From contig OX579637.1 in the NCBI GenBank assembly GCA_951230915.1, forward strand, positions 35,650,001 through 35,714,000: a stretch of DNA of 64,000 nucleotides, written 5' to 3'. Shown piece by piece: positions 44,101 through 56,164 of the stretch. Position numbers and translations under genes: made by a program. The stretch is from Antitrichia curtipendula. Its lineage: Eukaryota > Streptophyta > Bryopsida > Hypnales > Leucodontaceae. The first letter of the stretch is position 1. Each line of letters opens with the position of its first letter. The notes under the pieces are model-generated. The model saw only the letters and a program-made list of their open reading frames with translations, made no database searches and was not told where the DNA came from.

Positions 44101-45690
44101 TCCAAGTTCTTGGAATTTTGACCTGAAACTATGGAAGAAAGAATTGTGTAAGTTGCAAATGCAGTTAGGAATTTGAGTTCGTGAAATATATACGGTCATG
44201 CGCATTTTGTTGTATTTTATGTGCAAAAGAGAAAATTATATAAAACCAACCCTATCCAGTATTTTAGGGATCCGAAGTCCAAGTTCATGGAATTTTGACG
44301 TGAAACCATAGAATAAAGAATTATGTAAGTTGCAAATGGAGTTAGGAGTTTGAATTCACAAAATATCTATGGTCGTGCGCATTTTAGAGTATTTTATGTG
44401 CAAAAGAGAAAAACAAATAAAACCAACCTATCCTGTATTTTAGGGATTCCAATTCCAAGTTCATGGAATTTTGACGTAAAACCATGGATGATAGAATTGT
44501 CTAAATTGCTGATGGAATTGGGGTATGAATTTGTGAAATCTCTACGATCATGTGCATTTTGGTGTATTTTAGGTGCAAAGGAGAAAAATAAATAAAGCCA
44601 ACCCTATCCTGTACTTTAGGGACCCCATGTCCAAGTTCATGGAATTTTGACGTGAAACCATGGAAGAAAGAATTCCTTAAGTTGAAAATGGAGTTAGAAG
44701 TTTGAATTCATGGAATATCTACGGTCATGCGCATTTTCGGGTATTTTATGTGCAAAAGAGAAAAATAAAAGAAACCAACCCTATCCTACACTTTAGGGAT
44801 CCCAGGTCCAAGTTCATGGAATTTTGACGTAAAACTATGGATGAAAGAATTGTGTAAGTTGCAAATGGGGTTAGGAGTTTGAGTTCGTGAAATATCTACG
44901 GTCATGCGCATTTTGGGGTATTTTATGTGCAAAAGAAAAAAGAAACACAACCAACCTTATTCTGTACTTTAGGGATCCCAAGTCCAAATTCATGGAGTTC
45001 TGACGTGTAGCCATGGAAGAAAGAATTGTGTAAGTTAAAAATTGAGATAGGATTTTGAATTCAAGAAATATCTAGAGTCATGCGCATTTTCGGGTATTTT
45101 ATGTTCAAAAGTGAAAAATGAAAAAAACCAACCCAATCCTGTACTTTAGGAATTCCAAGTCCAAGTTCATGTAATTTTGACGTCTAACCATGGAAGAAAG
45201 ATTAGTGTAAGTTCCAAATGGTGTTAGGAGCTTGAATTCGTGAAATATCTACGGTCATGCACATTTTGGGGTATTTTTGGTGCAAAAGAAAAAATAAAAT
45301 CAAACCAAGCGTATTCTATACTTTAGGGATTCTAAGTCCAAGTTTTTGGAATTTTGACGTGTAATCATGGAAGAAAGAATTTTATAAGTTGCAAATGGAG
45401 TTAAAAGTTTGAATTCTTGAAATATCTACGATCATACACATTTGGGGGTATTGTAAATGCAAAAGAGAAAAATAAAAGAAACCAACCCTATCATGCACTT
45501 TATGGATCCCAAGTCCAAATTCATGGAATTCTGACGTGAAACCATGGAAGAAAGAATTGTGTAAGTTGCAAATGGGGTTAGGAGTTTGAGTTTGTGAAAT
45601 AACTACAGACATGCACATTTTGGTGTACTTTAGGTGCAAAAGAAATAAACAAATAAAACCAACTCCATCCTGTACTTTAGGGTCCCAAGT
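38110..45690 (+). repeat. 177-bp satellite array, about 43 monomers
   Basis: A head-to-tail array of an AT-rich monomer. Landmarks in each unit are ACCATGGAAGAAAGAATTG, GTAAGTTGCAAATGGAGTTA, ATATCTACGGTCATGCGCA, TTTATGTGCAAAAGAGAAAA and CCTGTACTTTAGGGATCCC. The ACCATGG word at 39002, 39180, 39357 and 39534 shows spacings of 178, 177 and 177. Monomers differ from one another at many positions, so the array is old or weakly homogenised. The unit is close to nucleosome length. The period is a multiple of three, so one minus-strand frame runs as a 59-residue repeat through several monomers (up to 157 codons); I treat that as a by-product. Confidence 0.95.
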
Positions 45691-46540
45691 CAACGTTATA
45701 TTCAATAAAACGAGAGGATAGGGCCCTCTCAAAATAATATTGTTCATTTAGGCCCTTGTGAATGAATTTCAATTTTGCCAGTTCAGATCGATGAACAATA
45801 CACTTATTGATTCGAAAGTGTAATTTCCATTATAATGAGAGTATCATGAATTAGGAAATTACAGTACATTTAGTTATGTGTTTTAATAGAATTTCGACTC
45901 ATATAAGTGAAGATTGTGTTCTTTGTGTAACACCAAGTCATGAACTCTGTGGTTGGTTGTAAGTGCTTAGTGGTTTTATTCAAGTGGTCCGTGTTTGATT
46001 CCCATTGAACTCGTATGAGGGCATGAGAAAAATACATGACTTGGTGCTGCTATGTGAGCTTCGCTGGCAGGAAAGTTGTAACAACCAACCGGCCCCTACC
46101 CAAATGTGAGAAGTGCTTTACAAGGGAACAAAATAAAAAGTGGGTATACCCACTATCCAATTTTTTCCAATCAAAGTACAATTTTGCAGGAAATTTATAC
46201 AAAGATATATAAACAAAAGTATAAATTAAATAATATAATAAACAAAACACAATATAGTAGGTAATAGATAAAAGAATATTTTTATATATATTTGCAATTA
46301 TTTTGTAAACACAAAACATACAGCTTGATCATTTATGCAATACAACATTATAAAATAACATAAAACAATTCAAACCTATGTAATCTATTCTAATACAAAA
46401 ATTCCTTTCGTTATACATAATACTACATAAAAACTTAATTAAAACACATAAAACATATATATATGCGTATAACTTCTTCATATCAAGTGTACAAAGTGAG
46501 ACTCTGGTTGATGACTTCAATTTGAATTGCCGAAATCTTG
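45691..46540. other. AT-rich stretch, no gene seen
   Basis: The region is very AT-rich, especially 46190-46480. No coding or repeat structure is supported. Confidence 0.5.
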
Positions 46541-46546
46541 ATCATG

Positions 46547-47112
46547 CCTCGGGGAGGTCACTTAGAGTGTCCATTAGAAACCACGTGCGATCAAAACTTT
46601 GGACCCCCTATTTACTTTTTGAATTTTAAATAAAAAAAAAATAAAAAAACATGAATAGATTTTCCTACTTTGAAAGTTTATGTTTTGAATTATTGATATT
46701 TTTATTTGTTAATGATAATTAGTTACAAATTTTTGAAGTAAAAAGATACACTATAGAACTGAAAAATAACTTTCACACCCCTATATTATATAAGAAAAAA
46801 CTGTCTAAAAAATAAACAAAAAATTCCTAAAAATAACTCTCTATTGAAAGCTCATTTTGAGTTGAGTATTGATTCAATGGTCATCTAAATGTGTTCTCTA
46901 TAATTTTTTTAGTTGAAAAACATGCCATTTTAGTTCATTTTCAACCTCTTCTAGAAATCATTTCATATTTTATTTGAGTTTGAAATTTTGGCAATAGAAA
47001 CCTATAGTCATTATTAAACAATGCTCAAAATTTTCGGTTGAAATTATAGTTTATTAGAAACCACTTGTTTGCACGTGGTTTGTTGTAGTAGAGCTAAGTG
47101 ACCTCCCCGAGG
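46547..47112. mobile_element. MITE-like element with 19-bp inverted ends
   Basis: CCTCGGGGAGGTCACTTAG (46547-46565) and its exact reverse complement (47094-47112) bound a 566-bp AT-rich element without coding capacity. An inner AACCACGTGC word is also mirrored at each end. ATCATG occurs directly outside both ends (46541-46546 and 47113-47118) and is the likely target duplication. The superfamily is not determined. It lies only nine bases beyond the last stop codon of the minus-strand gene next to it. Confidence 0.8.
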
Positions 47113-47632
47113 ATCATGCATTATATAGTCTCTGCTCTGATTTGAGACCTCCATGCTGTCATCAAAGCGTCCGTATGCTTCCAAAGCGGCGGTTCAGTTT
47201 CATCAACCTTCCAGCGCAAACCTCTTTCGCTATTCCATCCCGTATAGTTGTCTTAAACATCTTGGTTTCTTGATGTTGGGCGAAAGTATTGAAGAAGGAC
47301 ACAATTTGGTTTCTCTGGGTTACAATTTGGATCTGACAATGCCCTTGCAATCCAAACTGGCCGACTATCACCATCCGCCGGACAAATTGCAACAAAATAG
47401 TTTTTATAAAGATCCCAACCCACCCTAAAGGATGGTTGTGGGCGGCCTCGCAAAGGTCCGACGTATGCATCATCCTCTCCAAACTCTTCACGTACCTCAC
47501 CATCTTCAGCTAACTCATCCTCTGGCGCTGCTTGAATACGGGTCATGGGCCAGAAATCGTCGTTCAAAACCGTAGAGGTAGACAAAGGATCCTGCATTGC
47601 TACCTTCAAATCACGCCAATAATGCACCAAGT

Positions 47633-47637
47633 GCTCA
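47633..47637. repeat. Target site duplication GCTCA, left copy
   Basis: GCTCA at 47633-47637 and again at 51109-51113, directly outside the two ends of the solo LTR. Five bases is the normal duplication for Ty3/gypsy integration. Confidence 0.95.
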
Positions 47638-48761
47638 TGTCGTACGCGTAATCTAGGTGTAAGCACCTTTAACACACAATTGTGGTTAGATGACACGAAA
47701 AATCGTCCCAGGGACTCTACTATGTTGCTATGAATTTGGATTTAGTCGGATTATCTCTAAAACACCCCAAGGGAACCCAAAACCTCTCTTTCCCTCTTCC
47801 GGAACTTTACTTCTTTCCGGTTTCTAATCCGGATCCGTCCTTTTCCAGAATCCGGATACAATAACTCTTTGGTTTGTAATACCCCTGTTTTACCTTCAGG
47901 GGGTCCGCTTTTACACTTTAAAGGGGCAGGGACTCCACCACTTATCAATCACATATTTTAACACCTACAAAACAACCCAAGACACTCAACAGATCTAAAT
48001 GTTGCTACGAAGTAGGTTCCCGTCTCCTCACGGCTTTCCGGATGGCCTATCCAGGAAGCAGGTCACACAGAATCCGGTTCCCCGTCTCCACTACAACGAC
48101 AGATACACGATCATCTGATATAGACACAAGAGAAAATCCACGAAGAAGTAGTTGGTGTTGCAGTTGGCAGATCTTCCGGTAAGTGGGGGTATTTCCCTTG
48201 GCGACCGCTTAACTTCGTACGGAACTAAGAATAGTTCCGGAACCTCACCCTCTTCACTCCAATCGGATTACTGTTCTAGTAATTTAAAGACCCTAAATGC
48301 ACAAGTCCCACAAATCCGATCTAACTCCCTCAAGGATCCTCTTCTAAGATCTAAATCAAAACAGCCATGAATCCGGATTCCTCCTTCCCGGTTCCTCACA
48401 ACTCACAAAGCACACAAACACACCACTCAAGTCCTTAAAAAGTACTTTAGAACATGGACAGTTCACTAAGTGGCTTGCATCAAAGTAAGGTAAATGAAAT
48501 GAAAACTGAAATTGCATAAGGATGGAATGACTGAGCAACAGACCTGTTCAGCTTTTAAAAACCAATACAAAAAGGAAAAAGGCAACCGAAAATCATGCTA
48601 AACAACCACAGAAACATCCGAGATATCCGGAATGCTAATGAAAGTTATCCCTAAAATTCCGGAAATGGGCCCACATACGGAAAATCCGTTCCAAAAAACC
48701 CTAAAATCAAAATCTAACTTCTAAACCCTACTTTCTTCGGCTTCTTCGAGCTGCTCCCCGA

Positions 48762-50663
48762 CTACACCAAAGATGTCCTCGCCCTGGTCTTTGGCAGCGG
48801 TGTCAGCTTTCCGGCTGCTCGCGTCTGGATCTTCCGCTTCTTCGGTGGTGAGTCTTCTTCCTCATCCGTCTTCGTTGCTGATTCTGTCTCGAAGTCCTCC
48901 TTCTCGGATTCGAGAATCTCCATCTCCCGGATTGGTGAATCCAAGTTGATCGGCTCGTTGACGGCCTCCGGAGACAATGGCTTCGTTGGCGTTTCCTCCC
49001 GCATGTGGACGAAGTCATCCAGATGTGACTTGGCCGGATTCTCCACTGCTCCAATCCGGTTGAGCAGATTACCCCGGATCTGCGTCCCTTCTTCCGGTGT
49101 CGGAGTCTGAGTCGGCGTGGAAGTTCCGCCTTGTTCTGGAATGTTCTGCCCCTCCCTTTGACTCTGTCCCGGAGAATAAGTCCTCTGAGCCAACCATTCG
49201 CGCTGCACAAATGGCTTCAGGAGAGACTGTAGTCCCCCTGGTTGCGACAGTATTGGAATCCCTACAACTGGTTTTGGCGGAGTCTGGAGATATGGATTAG
49301 TGGTGAGATCCGCTTCCGGAAAAGACGAGAAGTCCATCGCCCTATCCGGATCGACTCGTGCCACCAAAAACTGCATCTCTTGGAGTACCTTCTACATCCG
49401 GGCCTCGAAATCCATAAGGATCATTACGACCTTGGATCCGGCCACGTGTCCCCCTGCAACTAATTGGGCGTCATAGAGCCTCGCCTTGTTCACAACCTCC
49501 ACTGGTTGTTCGATCAGGGCTTGGAGGTTCTGAACCATCTGCATGGCGTCCCTCTCATTCTTCTGTGCCGCCTCGCATTCTCCTTGTGCCCAGTTCCTCC
49601 GGCTTTCCGTCTCCTCCCGACTTCTCTCCAAGACCCGGATCTGCTTATCCTTTTGACGGATGACTTCCGGATTCGGCCTCCGCCTAATTTCTTCAATGAT
49701 CTCTGCGGGTGGCTCGTTCAGTTCCGTCGCCACCTCTTCCATGAATTGGATGGCCTTGTGGTGTAAGTTCCGGGCCTAATGCATCCAATCAAATCCAATG
49801 TTGAAGAACTCCCTTAGAGGTGGCTTCTCCTCTTCCGGAACTGGGCTTGGTTCCTGTGGTTCCTTCTCAAGTTGCTTCCCCCGTGAACCCGGATCCGTCG
49901 ACTTCCGCCTGGGCTTCTTCCGCTCCAAGGCTTCCTCTTCTGGATCATCTTCCTCCGCCTCCATCGGCTTGTCCTTCTCCAGCTCATCCGTGAGGTCATA
50001 CTTGACCAACTCCAACCCGGTTTTGTACACCAGCATCTCATCTGACATCAATACATCTCCATAGTGGTAGATGTGGAAAAGGTAGGGGCTGATTGGGCTG
50101 TACCGGCTTTTGGACACGTGGTCCGCAAGCTTTGACACTACCTGAGCTATGATCCGTCCCCAGTGCACCACTCTCTCCTCCATCGCTCCAAAAATCGTGT
50201 TGGCCATCGTAACCGTAATCCGGGTAGGTTTTTCCGGATATAGTATCAGGATGAGGAAATTCAACACTCTCTTGTGGCGCTCGTCTATACAGTCGCTGAT
50301 CGCATACCCTTCCTTCGCGTGAGGAGGGTTCCGGAACTTTCCGGTTGCGTATTTATCCGCCCGGGAGGCAAACCCGTCTCCGAACTTCCGGAACGAGTAG
50401 AATTTCGCCCACACGTCCTCCGTCCATCCCTTGGGTTGCCCTCGCACCGTCAGCTCGTACTGGTTCGAAGTCCCGTTGATCAGCTCCTGAATCAACTCTT
50501 TCCCTCTCAGATTCCACGGCCGGTCAATTAATCCGGCACAAACTAATCTCTGGAGATCCAGCTCCAACTCCTGTCGAGCGGTGGGGTCTGTCGGTATAGA
50601 CGGACTCACCATCCGGGCAACTACCGACAGCTTCGCGGATCGCGGCGCACTAGTTTCCACCAT
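48762..50663 (-). pseudogene. LTR-encoded protein of the second family
   Basis: A 634-codon frame from MVETSAPRSAKLSVV (50663) to the stop at 48762, broken only by TAG at 49776 and TAG at 49392 and with no frameshift. Residues about 35-215 are homologous to the protein in the LTR at 3809: DRPWNLRGKELIQEL, GWTEDVWAKFY, CIDERHKRVLNFLILILYPE, TMANTIFGAM and VVHWGRIIAQVV. The last of these shows Trp where the other family has TAG at 4331. An acidic segment (EAEEDDPEEEALE), a basic patch, a coiled coil (QKDKQIRVLERSREETESRR) and a Pro/Thr- then Glu/Asp-rich tail with PPKKRKIQTRA, a plausible nuclear localisation signal, follow. The head recalls proteins labelled 'putative plant transposon protein'. 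Nothing resembles gag, pol or an envelope protein. Confidence 0.8.
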
Positions 50664-50805
50664 CGCTGCATCGACAAAGCAAACCCTAATCCGGCCTCAC
50701 CTCTCTCTATCCGTAATCGAACTCTCACCAGACTTTCTCTCAACTAGCTACGCGCGGACAAGTTTGGAAACTCAAAAGATGGAGAGAGAAAGGCGGGTGG
50801 TGGCC

Positions 50806-50814
50806 CTTAAATAG
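50806..50814 (-). promoter_or_regulatory. TATA box of the solo LTR
   Basis: CTATTTAAG on the minus strand, about 295 bases from the LTR start and about 145 bases upstream of the ATG at 50663. The position relative to LTR start and reading frame parallels the first LTR family. Confidence 0.55.
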
Positions 50815-53371
50815 CCAAAATAGCGCCACGAGTTCTCGGATTGGAACTGGATTAGGTTTCCGTTCCCGAGGCGCGTCCCCTAGCCTTGTAGGCCGGATCC
50901 CTAGTCCATAGGTGGCGGCGCTCCGGTTCATTTCCGGAAACCCTAATCTGGTCGGATCGGAAACTAATTTCCGGATGAAGGCTTATTCCAAACGTAAGCT
51001 TTTCCGGAAGACATCTACCATTTCTTAACCGAAAAAAATTTAAAAATCTCTATCTTTTCCATCTATTCTACTTTATCTATACGGAAATTAGGTTTCCGTG
51101 TTGTGACAGCTCATACAATCTTCGATATTCCCCAGTGCGGTCTTGATTGCACAGATTCTCCCAATACTTAACAAACTCAGACATACTCTTGAGGATGTCA
51201 TTTTGACCTTTCATTGGACTTGGCAAGATTGCCAGAGGCACTCCACAAGGCCACAAATTTTCACCTTGAGAATCTTCTTGCCACAATTTAAGACCTCCGC
51301 CTGCATCTTTTGGTAACCAGTCTAGATCAGTGCACAAGAGTTTGTATTTCATGACTGGGACTCCATTTGAATCAAGGTAGAACTTCACTTGTTGCGGCCT
51401 TGTATGTCCAACCATGATATCACCACCGTCTAAGAACTTTCCTACAGTGAAACTTTTAAAATCGGGCACCTTCTCAATAAGATGAGGGATGGTGGGAATG
51501 GACTCTACATTCATGAATGACTTCATGAGCGCAGGTATAGTAGGAAAGCTCTCCTTCTTCAAAAGCATGCTCCATCTTCCAAATAATGCATCGATGTCGT
51601 CATGAGTGTGACTCACAATCATGAAGTTCACATACACTTCTCGGAAGATCTTGTTTGCAACAAGTAGAGACCAATAACAAAAGACGTATCGATTCTTATT
51701 GTCTCCAGTGGCATTGTCCATTTGCACATTGAGAATGGGCGGTAATGGTGTTCCTAGCACCAAAATCTCAGGCGGAGGAGGCAGTGCCGCTACAGCACCC
51801 GCAAGTACTTTCTCAAACAAAGTCGTGGACTTTGAATTCACAAACAATTGCCAAGAAGAATATTTTGGCGGCAATTCCAAATCCCGCAACAACTTTGCCA
51901 TAGAACCGATGGTGTAATTCGAATCATGGGGGAAAATATCCAAACCATAATGCGCATATCGAACATCAGCATGACCGTGCGCAATCATGCCAGTCACTAA
52001 AACAAGCAGCTTGACAAGGCCATCAAGGTCTTTACTCTTATGAAAGAAGACAAGAGAAGCAGTTTTAGCATGGTCCATCTTGTCATGCATGATTGTCAAA
52101 CATTCATGCAAAAAATTATGTGACCGGTAACGATTTGCATAATAGAGCTCCCTATGTGCTCGAGCAATAGCCAGATGTTTTTCAAGCAACATTTGCCACT
52201 TCAAAGCAGATTGAGATCCAGCAATTGCACCCTTCAGAAGTTCGCGATATTTGTCACATGTAGCACAATCAGCAAAGTTATCTCTGGGTTTCTTCACATC
52301 GTACTCCGAAAACTTGGAGGACCTAATCTTGCTCAAGTTCGAAGTAGAAATGCCTTTCAATCCAAACGCTGCGTTGGCATCATTAATTTTTGAAATTTGA
52401 CCTTTCTATTGGAAAGTAGCCGGGAGAATCATTGATACAACCTTGTCTCCTGACTTAAGGGTACGAGTACGATGTGGCATATGATCTACCTCTTTCCCAA
52501 GGATACATTTAAAGGTAGCAGTTGCTTGTTCTGTGTGTTTCCTTGGCTTCACCAAGCCCAAATTACCATGGTCTCTTGCTTCCCGACCATCCTTCCAGTA
52601 AGCAAGGTAGCGATAGAATGTAGCCTCAGGGACACCAAAAATATGCATCCAAGCTCGCATGCATACATCTATTTTTTCAATGGTCACCATCTTCCTACTA
52701 CGTTCATATTAATGAACTGACCTGTGCACATCAGTCTTCATGTGGGCTCTGAACTTGAATGTTGATTTGTTATACATCCGTTTACGGAAGACCCGAATCT
52801 TCTCCCTTGGAAATGGTTGAACGCAATTCTTATGACAGCAGACTTTGCTGGACACCGCATTGATAGACTCTTGGCTAAGGAGCTCCTTTGCCTTAAGGTT
52901 AGCCTCGCGAGGAGGATTGCGGACAACACTTGAATACGGACGAGAGGATATCGAGGAGGACGGATTCAATGGACGTGCTTGGAGACGATTAAAAGCATCC
53001 CGTGCTTCATGGTCTCGAAGACTAGCTCTACAGCAATGGACGAGCTCGATCGGCCATGCCCGCAGTGAATATATCCACTCTTTGGATACGTCCATTTTTG
53101 AATGAGTCTTCGAAATGTGAACTCCAACATGAGTGTCACCAAGAGGACCATTTGCACCTAGCACAAGGTCTGAGTTGACGCTATGGCAAGTACCTTCCCC
53201 AACAAGCACGCCGTCAGAGTTATAGAGAGTGACACATCTTGTATTCCACGACCAACGAGGAATGCCTTCGCAATCCGGGATGTCAGCATTCAAGACATGA
53301 GGCACCTCATCTTCAATGTCAGAGTCGCTCAAGTTGACACCATCATTCATTGTATCAGCCATTGAAGATAA

Positions 53372-54744
53372 CTGCCCACAGAAATCCACAAATACAGGTA
53401 AGTAACAAGACACAAAGTATTTACACCATACACCAGCTCGAATCGAGCTGAAGCGTACATCAATGCAAATAACTCTTATCCTCTAAAATTTACAAGAAAT
53501 AGGATAATCTACATATTATATAGAAATGCCAACCTCGTACAGAATGTCTTCAAGCACATAAATATCCATGTCAAAGTATATCAGGATGACCCGAGCTAAT
53601 CGAAACCAAATATAACACCCACCGTCCAATGAGAAGTATTCAAACCGGCACTAGGAATTCATTTTTAAATATATAGTGTAAATGGTTCTCCTTACAAGAC
53701 CACACCATTTCGATCTAATCGAGCTGAATAGAATCCTAGGATGAAAATATCACAGAAATATATTCCTATCGTGCTCAAGAAATGACTACATAGTCAATTC
53801 AGGTCAGATCGAGCTGATGACATGAAGAGTCCTTCACAAACTGCTCGGATAAAATAAATTACCAACACTTACATCTGCTCGAGTTGAGATGGAATTATTA
53901 CAACCTGTCACATCGATAGAGTGATTCAGGTCGAGTTGAGCTGAAACATACACCTATGCAGGTTCATTACGGAACCTAAGTAGGTTAAAGCATCAGGAAT
54001 ACACTACGTTGAATGACAAGCTCGTAGAGACTGTCTTCACACACAAAGATACTCATGTCAACGTAGATCAGCTCGAGTTGAGCTGAACCAAACCAAGTGG
54101 GTCACCCACATTGCCGCTGAATAATACTCAGTATGTCACTTAGCGTTTATTACTTTCATATAATGTAAATGGCCCTGCTCATACAAGCTCACCAGTCAGC
54201 TCGGTTCGAGCTGATTAGATTCGTATGGGATGTACATTAAAGCGGTAGAGTGTTCATGATTTAATGAACTACAAGGTAAGTTAATTCAGGTCGAGTCGAG
54301 CTGAAGACGACCAGTGTTACTGACGAGTCCCCTCATGTTATTCAGGTCGAATTGAGCTAAGAATACTATATTGTATCATTGGGCTCCAGTGATTCAGGTC
54401 GAATCGAGCTGAACTTACTCGACATTTACGGAAGCCCTATAGATTCAGAATACGGTCTTCGATTCCGGATTTCTTGGCGGATAAGTCGGATGAACTCTTC
54501 TCAATTTTCAAGTACACCAATCTGATCTGCAACAATTGCGACATGCGAAAGTCAGTCATTCATTACAACAAACTCGAGACACTCTTTTACAGTCAATGCA
54601 ATCAATAAGACCCTGAAAGCAAATACTACAATGGCATTCTCATACTGTCACCAAATTCAGCAGCAACTGCAACCCAATTTGTGGTTCCCACAAGCTGTGA
54701 CACGAAGGACGCAATTTACATAACCAAGAATAATACACACTTAC
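53372..54744 (-). other. Intron 1 of the DUF7869-like gene, packed with palindromes
   Basis: The donor GTAAGTG follows the GC-rich exon at 54745. The acceptor TGTGGGCAG ends at 53372, nine bases before the ATG. Within 53434-54413 the imperfect palindrome TTCAGSTCGANTCGASCTGA recurs about ten times, roughly every 50-200 bases. The clearest copies are at 53434-53450 (CAGCTCGAATCGAGCTG, a perfect palindrome about its central base), 53925-53945, 54068-54086, 54196-54214, 54285-54305, 54341-54360 and 54393-54413; weaker ones are near 53709 and 53798, and a faint one lies near 53876. The intron call is from splice signals and open frame only. Confidence 0.6.
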
Positions 54745-54985
54745 GGCAAGCAAAACGCGATGCAGCGCCTCTCCTCCACACTGTTCAGAGAACCAATTCC
54801 ATACAAAACTGAGCAGAGTCTCTGCACACCGGCTGGAGCAAACAAGGACAAAACGCAACAATGATCGCTAGCGCAGCATAGCCCGGAGAGAACGAAAATG
54901 AGCAAATGGAATTCTGCAATCGAAGGAGGCGGCCACACCCCTGTCCTCCACGGGAACTCCACCGGCGGGAGAGTAGTGGCGCCAA
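54745..54985 (-). other. Probable 5' untranslated exon of the DUF7869-like gene
   Basis: A GC-richer block in AT-rich surroundings ending in TTGCC/GTAAGTG, a good plant 5' splice site. Short open frames in it have no recognisable motif and are not in a single phase with the downstream gene. The upstream edge is approximate. Confidence 0.45.
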
Positions 54986-56164
54986 CGGACTATTAGCTTT
55001 TTCAAAATATAATAGTCGTAGAGGATCTTAAATTAGAGGACCAAGGAATCACAATGTACAAAGCCACTGTACCACCAGAAATAGGCAAAGGAATGTACAA
55101 AAAAGTTAGACAAGGAGCAGTTGTTAGACTCCCGCAACTTTAGAAACAAAAATAGGAACTAAATTTTTGTCAACAATAAAAAACCAGCTTACGTTGCACT
55201 TCCTGTTAAGGTAGGCTATCTACGCTAAAAAATTTTGCGGTTAACAATTTCCAGGTTTAGTGATTAGGTGCATCTTCCACTAAATAATCCACTCTTCAGT
55301 TTTATAATCACTACACGTATAGAACCTTCTCCAAAATTTTAAAAATCGAAAAATGATATCTTGGAGTACTAATAAAAAAAACTGCAATTCATAAATAGAG
55401 TTTGGATGTATATTCAAAACTTCATCCGTATACTTAGACTTCAGGTTTTAGATTTTATTGTAGTTTAGAAAATAAAAACATAGGCAACTTTTTGAAAATG
55501 TTCAAATTCCTTAACTTTTGCAGTTTTGACAGTTCAAAGCGGGTGGTCTGAAATGTACAACAGACATAGATAACCAAAACCTATACCACCTACAAACTAC
55601 AATAGTCATAGATGTCACTTTCACAATTTAAACCAGACGATTTAAATTCCTTGTTGTTCCTAGAATTTTGAAATCTATAATTGTTTTGAAAATCAATTTT
55701 TTGATTCAAAGTAGGCGGTCTAAAAATGGCATGCGGATTGTGGCCAATTTAATGGAATTCCCCATAAACCCAGAATGCCATAGTAGGCGCACGAAGTCGA
55801 AATATATTATTTGCAATTCTTCGTCACTTCTGAATATATTACATGTCAAGAAGTTTTGGAAAGAGGTTGAATTATACTTCTGGAAAGAAGTTGAATTTAG
55901 GGATCACTTATTCAAAGCATAGTACTATAATTCTGGCTTGAGAAACTATGGTTGGTTACATGAAGGCTATTATATGATTCATTGCAGCAATATGCTTTCA
56001 AGAAGAAGGTTACTTTCATAATTTTAAAAACCGTGAACCTCTCAATTTCCATATCATTCTCAAGTATTAACTCGTAAATGCCCAACTAATCATATATGAA
56101 CAAGCTAAAATTGCAGGCACAGTCATTTTATTGAAGGCAAGTAATTTCCTTTCAATGACCATTT
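54986..56164. other. AT-rich intergenic stretch
   Basis: No gene or repeat is supported. It would hold the promoter of the minus-strand gene, but I see no decisive element. Confidence 0.45.

Larger units (their letters stand above)
47638..51108 (-). mobile_element. Solo LTR (3.47 kb) of a second gypsy family
   Basis: On the minus strand it starts TGTCACAACACGGAAACC and ends ACGCGTACGACA, with a perfect GCTCA duplication outside. No internal region remains, so it arose by LTR-LTR recombination. It is similar in length, end sequence (TGTC...CGACA), CCGGA-rich style and layout to the LTR at 3230, but most of the sequence is diverged. Like that LTR it has a TATA box about 300 bases in and then a long protein-coding region. 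It inserted into the exon of the minus-strand DUF7869-like gene in the same transcriptional direction. Confidence 0.95.
47121..53362 (-). pseudogene. DUF7869-like gene, three stops and a solo-LTR insertion
   Basis: One reading frame of about 920 codons, read right to left from ATG 53362 (MADTMNDGVN), nine bases after a splice acceptor. Features in order: an acidic start; a zinc-like CCHKNC followed by FPREKIRVFRKRMY (about 52800); a region with VCMRAWMHIFGVPEATFYRY; CATCDKYRELL; the core QMDNATGDNKN (about 51700) and HTHDDIDALFGRWS (about 51600); and a Trp-rich C-terminus ending ETI and TAA at 47121-47123. This order resembles the widespread uncharacterised eukaryotic family annotated as DUF7869 (my recollection). 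The D...HTHDDID core hints at an RNase H-like transposase, which is inference. Stops in phase are TAA 52709, TAG 52406 and TAA 47253; no frameshift is seen. The solo LTR at 47638-51108 splits the codon after YE; removing it and one GCTCA copy restores the frame. Confidence 0.75.

Noticed and set aside
41527..44226. Many 70-107 codon minus-strand frames across the satellite
   Set aside because: They are explained by the 177-bp period being divisible by three; no start, stop or domain logic. Noted as a low-interest finding only.
51077..51108. The last residues (SQHGNLISV) and stop of the frame ending at 51077
   Set aside because: They are LTR sequence; the gene's own exon continues at 47632 after the solo LTR.
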